Assembly (NCBI RefSeq): GCF_034931305.1
Contig: NZ_JAYGHY010000039.1
Span: forward strand, 1 to 25,707
Direction of reading: 5' to 3'
Source: Cyanobium gracile_A
GTDB lineage: Bacteria > Cyanobacteriota > Cyanobacteriia > PCC-6307 > Cyanobiaceae
Length of the DNA stretch: 25,707 bases
Shown: positions 7,165-13,650 of the stretch, one piece after another
Numbering within the stretch: the first letter of the stretch is position 1
Layout of the letters: the number at the start of each line of letters is the position of its first letter
The notes under the pieces: generated by a model
The model's input: only the letters and a program-made list of their open reading frames with translations
Told to the model about the DNA's origin: nothing
The model's database searches: none
Program-made: the position numbers and the translations under genes

Positions 7165-8297
7165 TTCTTGGCCTTGGGCTCGAAGGGCAAGCGGCCGCCG
7201 CCACCTGCGCCGGCCGTGGCCGTGGCCGGCTGTTGAGCGAGTTGCTTGTCGAGGATCGCCTGCAGGTTGTCGGGCAGGGCCTCCCGGGTCAGCAGGAAGG
7301 TCTGGACACCCTGGAACACGTTGGCCACCACCATGTAGAGCAGCACCCCGGCGGGAAGCGGGAAGAACAGGAACATTGCCGTGATCATCACGGGCGTGAT
7401 CTTGTTGGCCGTGGCCTGCTGGGGGTTGGCGGGCATGCCCATGCCTGAGAGCAGCTGGGAGGCGAACAGGGACGCGCCGAAGGCTCCCACCAGGATGGCG
7501 ATGTCCCAGTTGATCGCCCCATCGGTATAGAAACCCACCTGGCCGAGGGCCTTGATGAACAGGAAGCCGCTGCGGGCCGCCAGGCCTGGGATGCGCGCCT
7601 CCACAGTGGCGTCGCCGGGGGCCAGGGCCGTGATTTTGCCCTGGTCATCCACCTGCACCACGCCCTCGCCCTTGGTCACCACCCAGCTGGGGATGAAGCT
7701 GTCGCCGTGCTCCACGGTTCCCAGCAGGGAGGCAAAGCTGGTGCCGTCCTTGCCGTGCAGCTCCACCTTGGTGCTGTCACCGACGCCGAGCTTGGTGCCC
7801 CCGTCGAGGCTGGCGATCACCGGCACGTGGTCGGTTTCGCTGATGAAGATGGAGTGGCTGGCGCTGTTGAAGGGCTTGGTTTCCACCGCCGCGATCTCCT
7901 CGGCCGGCAGCACCTTGAGGTTGATCGGGTAGGGGACATCGGCGAACGGCGATCCCCGCAGGGTGGCGAACAGGGCGAAGAGGATCGGCATCTGCACCAG
8001 CAGGGGCAGACAGCCCGACAGGGGGCTGCCGAACTCCTTCATCAGGCCGCCCAGCTCCTCCTGCTGTTTCTGGGGGTTGTTGGCGTACTTGGCCTTGATC
8101 TCCGCCTGGCGCTGCTGCATCACCGGCTGGGCGATGCGCATGCGCCGGGCGCTGCGGATCGAGCCGGCGCTCAACGGGAACAGGGCCAGGCGGATGACCA
8201 CGGTGAGGGCCACGATCGCGAGCCCATAGCTGGGGACCAATCCGTAGAAGAAGTCAAGGATCGGGAGCAGCAGGTTGTCGGAGATGTAGCCGATCAC
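7161..8297 (-). CDS. yidC: Membrane protein insertase YidC/Alb3/Oxa1
   Basis: Inserts membrane proteins, including photosynthetic ones, into plasma and thylakoid membranes. It is 378 residues from a GTG start. TM1 lies near residues 22-41, and the conserved groove arginine is in VVIRLALFPL (Arg36). The cytoplasmic loop with KEFGSPLSGCLPLLVQMPILFALF follows, then three further TMs at about 262-334 including LFFPLPAGVLLYMVVANVFQ. Between TM2 and TM3 (about 120-258) is a large periplasmic/lumenal insert. Its middle (about 165-237) reads like a bacterial Ig-like BIG2 domain, ending VQVDDQGKITALAPGDATV. I recall a similar insert in Synechocystis YidC. The C-terminus is basic (FEPKAKK). A 75-base leader separates it from the PH-domain gene. 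Confidence 0.96.
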   Translation of the reverse strand: MIGYISDNLLLPILDFFYGLVPSYGLAIVALTVVIRLALFPLSAGSIRSARRMRIAQPVMQQRQAEIKAKYANNPQKQQEELGGLMKEFGSPLSGCLPLLVQMPILFALFATLRGSPFADVPYPINLKVLPAEEIAAVETKPFNSASHSIFISETDHVPVIASLDGGTKLGVGDSTKVELHGKDGTSFASLLGTVEHGDSFIPSWVVTKGEGVVQVDDQGKITALAPGDATVEARIPGLAARSGFLFIKALGQVGFYTDGAINWDIAILVGAFGASLFASQLLSGMGMPANPQQATANKITPVMITAMFLFFPLPAGVLLYMVVANVFQGVQTFLLTREALPDNLQAILDKQLAQQPATATAGAGGGGRLPFEPKAKK

Positions 8298-8372
8298 GGC
8301 AGGGGTGCGCTGGGGTGGGGACTCTCGGCTGCCAGTGTGCCCGACCGGGGAGACCGGATGGGGGTCAGGTGC

Positions 8373-8819
8373 TCAGGCGCTTTCACGGGCCGGGGGGGCG
8401 AAGCCGGCCGCACCGGTGGCACCGGGCGTGCGGGGGGCGGCTTTGCTGCGGCTGTCGCGACGCTCTTCGATGTAGGTCTCGAGCTCACGGAAGCGTGGTA
8501 CCGCACGCATTTCGAGCTTGGCGCCATCGTTGAGCACCAGCACCATGTCGCCCCAGGCGCCGAAGCCCCGTGGGACCGAGCGCACCTCGCGGATCTGGCT
8601 GTAGACCACCTGGGTGCGATCACGGCCGAGCCAGCCGCCACTGACGCTGATGCGCCGGCTGGTGATGCGGAACCGCAGCCACAGGGCCCGCACGATGGCA
8701 CCAACGGCAAAAGGGATGCCGATCAGCGTCAGGCCGAACAGCAGGTTGATGACCAGGTCGCCCTTGGCGGGGCCTCCCTCATAAAAGACCGTTTCATTGA
8801 TCTCAAGTTTGTTCTCCAC
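8373..8819 (-). CDS. PH-domain membrane-anchored protein between rnpA and yidC
   Basis: A 148-residue protein with one or two hydrophobic segments (about 22-46, DLVINLLFGLTLIGIPFAVGAIV) followed by a bacterial PH-like (bPH2) domain: FRITSRRISVSGGWLGRDRTQVVYSQIREVRSV and so on to about residue 122. The tail is disordered and rich in Ala/Pro. I chose the GTG at 8819 because GGAGG lies five bases before it; a TTG at 8837 is also in frame but has no such site. The start lies inside the end of rnpA (17-base overlap), so translation is probably coupled. This gene is a regular member of the cyanobacterial rpmH-rnpA-PH-yidC group. A role in membrane or insertase assembly is inferred from position only. 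Confidence 0.85.
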   Translation of the reverse strand: MENKLEINETVFYEGGPAKGDLVINLLFGLTLIGIPFAVGAIVRALWLRFRITSRRISVSGGWLGRDRTQVVYSQIREVRSVPRGFGAWGDMVLVLNDGAKLEMRAVPRFRELETYIEERRDSRSKAAPRTPGATGAAGFAPPARESA

Positions 8820-9210
8820 CCTGTCCTCCGGGGTCAAGGAGCAATCCTGCCTGGCGCAGCAGATGGGTGCATTCTCCCAGGAGCTGGACCTCGCCGCGCT
8901 CCAGGCAGCCGGGCTTGAGCGTGATCAGCAACCAGAGGGGACTGGCCGGTGTCGGCGGGTGGCGGAGCAGTTGGTCGTGGAACAGGCGCCTGAGGCGGTT
9001 ACGGCGTACCGCGAGCTTGCTGACCTTGCTGCTGACCACGATGCCGCAGCGCCAAGGGCTAGGGCGTGGAGGTGTACCGGGGGGGAGCAGGGACGGGTCC
9101 GCGGCAAGAATGCGCAGAACCAGGGCTGGGCCCTGGAACCGGCGACCCTGGCGGTAGAGGCGATCAAAAACCCGTCGGCCCCGGAGCCGGTGTTGCTGTG
9201 GCAGGGCCAT
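8803..9210 (-). CDS. rnpA: Ribonuclease P protein component
   Basis: Protein subunit of RNase P, which matures tRNA 5' ends together with the rnpB RNA (not in this window). It has 135 residues, slightly long because of a Pro-rich insert at about 38-52. The N-terminus LPQQHRLRGRRVFDRLYRQGRR is the classical RnpA opening. The RNA-binding RNR box is at about 64-77 (SKLAVRRNRLRRLFHD). It starts 18 bases after the rpmH stop, as in most bacteria, and its 3' end overlaps the PH-domain gene. Confidence 0.96.
   Translation of the reverse strand: MALPQQHRLRGRRVFDRLYRQGRRFQGPALVLRILAADPSLLPPGTPPRPSPWRCGIVVSSKVSKLAVRRNRLRRLFHDQLLRHPPTPASPLWLLITLKPGCLERGEVQLLGECTHLLRQAGLLLDPGGQGGEQT
8825..8829 (-). promoter_or_regulatory. 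Shine-Dalgarno GGAGG that decides the start of the PH-domain gene
   Basis: The minus strand reads GGAGG-ACAGG-GTG, an ideal five-base spacing, located within the last codons of rnpA. It is one of the few strong Shine-Dalgarno sites in the window; most starts here have none. Confidence 0.65.
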
Positions 9211-9228
9211 GGCCCCTCACGGTCAGCC

Positions 9229-9366
9229 TCAGACCGCCAGGCGGGCCCGACCCCGGCGACGGCGCGTGCGGATCACGCGACGACCGGTGTGGGTGCGCAT
9301 CCGCACCCGGAACCCAGAAACCCGCTTGCGCTTGCGGCTTGTCCCTTCGAGTGTGCGCTTCGTCAT
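9229..9366 (-). CDS. rpmH: 50S ribosomal protein L34
   Basis: A 45-residue, very basic ribosomal protein, read from the minus strand between rnpA and the DUF2808 gene. It begins MTKRTLEGTSRKRKRVSGFR, continues with RMRTHTGRRVIRTRRRRGR and ends RLAV. These are the typical L34 motifs: the family's KRxxxxGFRxRMxT core and GRxVixxRRxRGR. It is the first gene of the conserved rpmH-rnpA-yidC group. Only 28 bases separate it from the DUF2808 stop, so its promoter either lies in that gene's 3' part or it is read through from upstream. Confidence 0.97.
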   Translation of the reverse strand: MTKRTLEGTSRKRKRVSGFRVRMRTHTGRRVIRTRRRRGRARLAV

Positions 9367-9394
9367 GCTGCTGTCTGCTCAGTGGGTCACCCTA

Positions 9395-10024
9395 TCAGTT
9401 GGTGTTGCTTGGCACGATCTGGATCAGCCAGCTGCCCAGGTAGCCGGAGACGGGGATGTCGCCGGGGGCCTGAGCCAGCGCGTTGAACTGATACATGCCG
9501 GCGTTGAACGGGTTGAACACGTTCATGTAAACACCGATGGTGTCCTTGTCAGAGACAGGCGTTTCAGGAAAAATGTCGATGGATCTGCCGTTCTCCGACA
9601 CTTCGATCGTCGCGGGGATAGTTTCCAGACAGCGGGTTCTCTTCAGCATCCCCCCTTCACTCATCCTGCAGAGCTTGACCTGCTTGGGATCGATCTTGGT
9701 GTCGAAGTGGCTGGGAACGCTGATGCTCAACTTCAGAATCGCCGTCTTGCGGTCCTTCGGCCGCAGCATCAGGTAGTACTCCGCCCGCTGCATGCGGGTG
9801 GTGTCTGTGGAGAAGAAGTAAAGCTTGCGATAATCCTTGTTGTTTTCCCAGCGGAATTCCATCAGCCCTGGCGTGCCCTGGGCGAGAGCCGGAGCGGTGC
9901 CGACAGGGGAGAGGACGGTGGCGGTGGCGACCGCCAGGGCTCCGAGGGCCGCGGTACCCAGACGGCCGATCAGGCCCGTGGACCGCTCTGGCGGAAAGGA
10001 GGGCATGGCTTGGAAGAATGTCAT
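9395..10024 (-). CDS. DUF2808-family secreted protein
   Basis: A 209-residue exported protein of the cyanobacterial DUF2808 family; the function is unknown. A long N-terminal signal peptide runs to about residue 49 (hydrophobic core LGTAALGALAVATATVLS, cleavage expected after PALA, before QGTPGL). The mature part contains typical DUF2808 strings: EFRWENNKDYRKLYFF, YYLMLRPKDRKTAILKLSISVP, VKLCRMSEGGMLKRTRC and GVYMNVFNPFNAGMYQFNA. The two cysteines flanking the MSEGG segment could form a disulfide. G+C is lower than in the neighbours (30 of 60 at 9541-9600). It lies 38 bases after aroH and 28 before rpmH. Confidence 0.88.
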   Translation of the reverse strand: MTFFQAMPSFPPERSTGLIGRLGTAALGALAVATATVLSPVGTAPALAQGTPGLMEFRWENNKDYRKLYFFSTDTTRMQRAEYYLMLRPKDRKTAILKLSISVPSHFDTKIDPKQVKLCRMSEGGMLKRTRCLETIPATIEVSENGRSIDIFPETPVSDKDTIGVYMNVFNPFNAGMYQFNALAQAPGDIPVSGYLGSWLIQIVPSNTN

Positions 10025-10062
10025 GTTGAAAGTCTCAACACGCCCATGCGCCTGTCGCGCCT

Positions 10063-10479
10063 TCAGTGGTCGGCGGGGGAGCTGGCTGCGGTCGCAGGTT
10101 GGCCGGGCTCGGCCCGATCGGGCCTCAGCCGGGCCGCCTCCCGCAGGTAGGGATGGACCACCGCCCGGCCGGCCTCCATCCAGGCGTGGGCCAGCAGCCG
10201 GATGCAGCGGGGCAGGTCCCCGGCCACCGCCATCTGTTGGCAGTCCAGCAGGGCCACCTGGCCCCAGTCGGAACGCCTTCTGGCGATCGCGGCCGGGAAG
10301 CAGGCGTCCAGGTCGGCGGTGACGGAGAACGTCACCGAGAGCACCCGATCCCCCGCCAGATCGTTGCGTTGCAGCAACTCCTCGATCAGTTCCGCCACGG
10401 CCTCCGCAATCGCTTCGCCGCTGTTGGCGCTGGCGGTGGTGGCTCCCCGCAGCGCCCTGAGCTCGAGACCAGGCTTCAT
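10063..10479 (-). CDS. aroH: Chorismate mutase, AroH type
   Basis: Converts chorismate to prephenate, the first step towards phenylalanine and tyrosine, in the cytoplasm. It has 138 residues and the trimeric AroH fold. Hallmarks are LRALRGATT (Arg11, matching B. subtilis Arg7), FSVTADLDACFPA, the active-site loop LLDCQQMAVAGDLPRCIRLL (Arg94, matching catalytic Arg90) and HPYLREAARLRPD. At the position of B. subtilis Cys75 there is Asp79, and at the position of Glu78 there is Gln82, so the acidic side chain has moved by three residues. The ATG lies 4 bases after the sppA stop, so it is cotranscribed with sppA. Confidence 0.94.
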   Translation of the reverse strand: MKPGLELRALRGATTASANSGEAIAEAVAELIEELLQRNDLAGDRVLSVTFSVTADLDACFPAAIARRRSDWGQVALLDCQQMAVAGDLPRCIRLLAHAWMEAGRAVVHPYLREAARLRPDRAEPGQPATAASSPADH

Positions 10480-10483
10480 GACG

Positions 10484-11296
10484 TCAGGGGCGATGGAGCC
10501 AGAGGGGTTGGCCGTTCCAGGCCAGCTCCAGGCTCAGGGACTGGGACAACTGCTGCAGCAGTGTGGCGCCCGGCAGCAGGCCGAGCAGCTTCCTGGGCGG
10601 TTTGCCGAAGCTGACGGTGCGGGTTTTCTCCGGATCCAGCCCCGCCAGCTCCGCCGCCAGCAGGCGTGCACTCTCCTCGTCCCCCAGGACGTCCACCAGG
10701 CCAAGGGGCAGGGCCTGGGCGCCACTGAAGACCCGGCCGTCGGCGAAGACACGCACCGCCGCCTCCTCCAGGCCACGCCCTGCGGCGACCGCAGCGACAA
10801 ATTGGTTGTAGCTGGAATCGATCAGCTCCTGCAGCAGCTGGCGTTCCGCTTCGGAAAGGCCGCGGTCGGGCGAAAGGATGTCCTTGTAGAGGCCGCTCTT
10901 GACGGTTTCGAAGCGGATGCCGATCCGTTTCAGCAGCCGTGAGAGGTCATTGCCCCGCAGGATCACGCCGATCGATCCGGTGATGGTGCCGGGGTTGGCG
11001 ACGATCTTCTCCGCCGCCACCCCCACGTAGACCCCGCCGGAGGCGGAGATGTTGCCGAAGCTGGCCACCACCCGGCAGCCCTTCTCCCGCAGACGCAGCA
11101 GGGCCGCATGGATCTCCTGGCTATCGCCCACGGTGCCGCCGGGGCTGTCGATGCGCAGCAGCAGCGCGGGGCACTCCCGTTCCTGCACCTGCTCAATGGC
11201 CTTCAGCACCCGGACCCGGGTGCCCCCGGCGATCGGCCCTTCGATGGCGATGCGCGCCAGGGTTCGTCGGGACTTGCGGCGCCAGGGCCAGGGCAT
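10484..11296 (-). CDS. sppA: Signal peptide peptidase SppA, short (36 kDa) type
   Basis: Membrane-associated Ser-Lys protease that degrades cleaved signal peptides. It is 270 residues from the ATG at 11296 (MPWPWRRKSRRTLARIAIEG). The frame stays open to 11395, but that part has no family similarity. The oxyanion and substrate loop is RIDSPGGTV (about 48-56). The nucleophile Ser86 is in NISASGGVYV, and the general-base Lys138 is in SGLYKDILSP. ANPGTITGSIGVI is also typical. There is no real N-terminal TM helix, so it may be peripheral or cytoplasmic-facing. The C-terminal region (about 225-270) is less conserved. It is the first gene of the leftward block and diverges from the EamA transporter. 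Confidence 0.94.
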   Translation of the reverse strand: MPWPWRRKSRRTLARIAIEGPIAGGTRVRVLKAIEQVQERECPALLLRIDSPGGTVGDSQEIHAALLRLREKGCRVVASFGNISASGGVYVGVAAEKIVANPGTITGSIGVILRGNDLSRLLKRIGIRFETVKSGLYKDILSPDRGLSEAERQLLQELIDSSYNQFVAAVAAGRGLEEAAVRVFADGRVFSGAQALPLGLVDVLGDEESARLLAAELAGLDPEKTRTVSFGKPPRKLLGLLPGATLLQQLSQSLSLELAWNGQPLWLHRP

Positions 11297-11323
11297 TGTG
11301 GAGATGCGCGGTGGCTGGATCTT

Positions 11324-11346
11324 AAAAAGAAGGCCTGGAGAGGCCT
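11324..11346 (-). terminator. Small hairpin plus T-run in the sppA leader
   Basis: Read on the minus strand: AGGCCT, loop CTCC, AGGCCT, then TCTTTTT. The six-base stem is perfect and followed at once by a T-rich run, the form of a weak intrinsic terminator. It sits 27-50 bases upstream of the sppA ATG, so it would act on transcripts starting inside the EamA region or as a leader attenuator. The stem is short. Confidence 0.3.
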
Positions 11347-11400
11347 GCTCCCGCGCCGGCCACCCCTCCACCTCCACCGACGCCCCAGGTCGCACACCCC

Positions 11401-12363
11401 ATGCCCCGGACCCTGCGCTGGGTGTTGATGCTTCTGCCCTTCGCCCTGTGGGGCACAGCGATGGCGGCGATGAAGCCGTTGCTGGTGGGGGCGTCCCCGG
11501 CGATGCTGGCCAGCCTGCGGCTGCTGCCCGCCGGGCTGGTGCTGCTGCTGGCGGCCCGCCTGCTGGGGCGTTCCTGGCGCATCGATCCCGTGGATTGGCC
11601 CTGGCTGCTGCTGTTCGCCGCCGTCGACGGCAGCCTGTTCCAGGGGTTGCTGGCCCGGGGACTGGGCCAGACCGGGGCGGGCCTCGGCTCGGTGCTGATC
11701 GATTCCCAGCCCCTGCTGGTGGCCCTGCTGGCCCGTACCTTGTTCGGCGAAGCGATCAATCCGGTGGGCTGGCTGGGCCTGTTGATCGGCCTGCTCGGCA
11801 TCCTCTGCCTGGGACTGCCGGGGGAGGTGCTGCGCCACTGGTGGCTGCAGGGCCCCCCGGCCCTTCAGGGGCAGGCCTGGAGCCATGGCGAGGCCTGGAT
11901 GCTGGCGGCGGCGGCGGCGATGGCGGTGGGAACGGTTCTCTGCCGCTATGCCACGCGGCGCAGCGACCCTGTCGCCATCACCGGCTGGCACATGCTGTTC
12001 GGCGGCATGCCCCTGCTGCTGGTGGCCGGCGGCGAATCCCTGCTGCGGCCTGAGGCTGTCACCTTCTGGCCCCACTGGAGCCTTGGCCAGTGGGGCCTGA
12101 TGGCCTACGCGGCCCTGTTGGGCAGTGCCCTGGCCTACGGCCTGTTTTTCTGGTTCGCCAGCAGCGGCGATCTCACCGGCTTCACCGCCCTCACCTTCCT
12201 GACTCCGGTGTTCGCGGTGCTCTGCGGCGTGCTGCTGCTTGAGGAACGGCTGGGTCCCCTGCAGTGGCTGGGTGCCGTGCTCGCCTTGATCTCGGTGCTG
12301 CTGATCAACCAGCGCGGTCGGCTCTGGCAGGTGAGCGGGCGGACGGAGCCCGTGCCGCCATGA
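11401..12363 (+). CDS. EamA/DMT-superfamily membrane transporter
   Basis: A 320-residue inner-membrane transporter with ten predicted helices in two EamA repeats (about 5-140 and 165-300). Typical strings are LPFALWGTAMAAMKPLL at the start, LASLRLLPAGLVLLLAARLL, LLGSALAYGLFFWFA, LTFLTPVFAVLCGVLLLEERL and WLGAVLALISVLLI. The substrate is not readable from sequence; family members export amino acids, nucleobases or sugars, and relatives flip lipid-linked sugars. Its TGA overlaps the ATG of the next glycosyltransferase as ATGA (12360-12363), which ties the two genes together in translation. The 104-base gap to sppA is a divergent promoter region. Confidence 0.9.
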   Translation: MPRTLRWVLMLLPFALWGTAMAAMKPLLVGASPAMLASLRLLPAGLVLLLAARLLGRSWRIDPVDWPWLLLFAAVDGSLFQGLLARGLGQTGAGLGSVLIDSQPLLVALLARTLFGEAINPVGWLGLLIGLLGILCLGLPGEVLRHWWLQGPPALQGQAWSHGEAWMLAAAAAMAVGTVLCRYATRRSDPVAITGWHMLFGGMPLLLVAGGESLLRPEAVTFWPHWSLGQWGLMAYAALLGSALAYGLFFWFASSGDLTGFTALTFLTPVFAVLCGVLLLEERLGPLQWLGAVLALISVLLINQRGRLWQVSGRTEPVPP

Positions 12364-13589
12364 CGCGCACGATTCTCTTCGTGCACCAGAACTTCCCCGG
12401 CCAGTACCGCCACCTGGTGCCGGCCCTGCAGCGCCGCGGCGATCGGGTGGTCGCCATCGGTGGCCCCACCAGCCGTCCCCTGCCTGGCGTTCCGCTGCAC
12501 CGCTACGATGCGCTGCCGGCCGGTGGAGTGCCCCCCTGCCACCCCTGGGCAGCTGATTTCCAGACCAAGGTGCTGCGGGCCGAGGCGGTGGCCCGTTGTC
12601 TGGAGACCCTGCTGCAGGAAGGCCTGCGGCCCGATCTGGTCATCGGCCATCCCGGCTGGGGCGAGCTGCTGGTGGTCAAGGATCTGTTGCCGGACGTCCC
12701 GGTCCTGCACCAGGTGGAGTTCATCTACCAGCTGCAGGGGGCAGACGTGGGGTTCGACCCGGAGTTCGCTGATGCCGACTGGCGGCTGCGGGCCCGGCTG
12801 CGCCTGCGGCGGGCTCCACAGCTGCTGGCCCTCCAGGATCTGGACTGGGGGCTGGCCCCCACCCCCTGGCAGGCCAGCACCGTGCCGGTCCCGTTCCGCC
12901 AGCGACTGAGCGTGATCCATGAAGGCATCGACACCGCCGCGATCGCCCCGCAGGGGTCCGCCCAGTTGCAGCTGCAGCGTGCCGGTGTGAGCTTCGCTCC
13001 CGGTGACGAACTGGTGAGCTTCGTGGCCCGGAATCTGGAGCCCTACCGCGGCTTCCACACCTTCATGCGCATGCTCCCCCTGCTGCAGCGGTTGCGGCCC
13101 AAGGCCCAGGTGGTGATCGTGGGCGGCGATGGGGTGAGCTACGGCGCCGCGCCCCCCGGCGGCGGCAGCTGGAAGGAGGCGATGCTGCGGGAGCTGGGCG
13201 ATGCCCTCGATCGGCGCCGCGTCCATTTCGTCGGCCGCGTGCCGCACCCGGTGCTGCATGAGCTGTTCCGGGTCACGGCCTGCCACGTGTATCTCACCGT
13301 TCCCTTCGTGCTCAGCTGGAGCCTGCTGGAGGCGATGAGCTGCGGCGCCCTGGTGATCGGCTCGGCCACGGCACCGGTGCAGGACGTGATCACGGATGGC
13401 CACAACGGCCTGCTGGTGGATTTCTTCGACCACCGGGCCCTGGCCGAGCGGCTGGCGGCGGTGCTGGCCGAGGCCTCGTCCCACGACGGGCTGCGGCGGG
13501 AAGCCAGGCGGACGGTGGTGGAGCGCTTTGATCTGACCCGCGTGTGCCTGCCCCGGCAGCTCGAACTTGTGGACCGGCTGATGGCCTGA
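12360..13589 (+). CDS. Glycosyltransferase, GT4-like with Glyco_trans_4_3 N-terminal domain
   Basis: A 409-residue cytoplasmic, probably membrane-associated, nucleotide-sugar glycosyltransferase with the GT-B fold. The start MTRTILFVHQNFPGQYRHL is the signature of the Glyco_trans_4_3 (PF12000) N-terminal domain. The C-terminal donor domain contains FVARNLEPYRGFHTFMRMLP, AQVVIVGGDG and SWSLLEAMSCGALVIGS. In the last string only the second glutamate of the usual E-x7-E pair is kept; the first position is Phe. The acceptor is unknown. It overlaps the EamA gene by four bases, and the ArnT-like gene follows after 61 bases. Confidence 0.88.
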   Translation: MTRTILFVHQNFPGQYRHLVPALQRRGDRVVAIGGPTSRPLPGVPLHRYDALPAGGVPPCHPWAADFQTKVLRAEAVARCLETLLQEGLRPDLVIGHPGWGELLVVKDLLPDVPVLHQVEFIYQLQGADVGFDPEFADADWRLRARLRLRRAPQLLALQDLDWGLAPTPWQASTVPVPFRQRLSVIHEGIDTAAIAPQGSAQLQLQRAGVSFAPGDELVSFVARNLEPYRGFHTFMRMLPLLQRLRPKAQVVIVGGDGVSYGAAPPGGGSWKEAMLRELGDALDRRRVHFVGRVPHPVLHELFRVTACHVYLTVPFVLSWSLLEAMSCGALVIGSATAPVQDVITDGHNGLLVDFFDHRALAERLAAVLAEASSHDGLRREARRTVVERFDLTRVCLPRQLELVDRLMA

Positions 13590-13650
13590 CGGTCGACACA
13601 GGAGCGGAAGGCTGGGGAGCGATAGGTTCCCTCCGATTCGCCCCGCCGGT

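Noticed and set aside
5932..7236. A 434-codon open frame on the + strand opposite ycf46 and the DUF177 gene
   Set aside because: Antisense shadow: Gln/Gly/Leu-rich, no recognisable motif, and it crosses two well-supported genes on the other strand.
7707..8918. A 403-codon open frame on the + strand opposite yidC and the PH-domain gene
   Set aside because: Same composition artefact; it spans a real gene boundary on the other strand and shows no domain.
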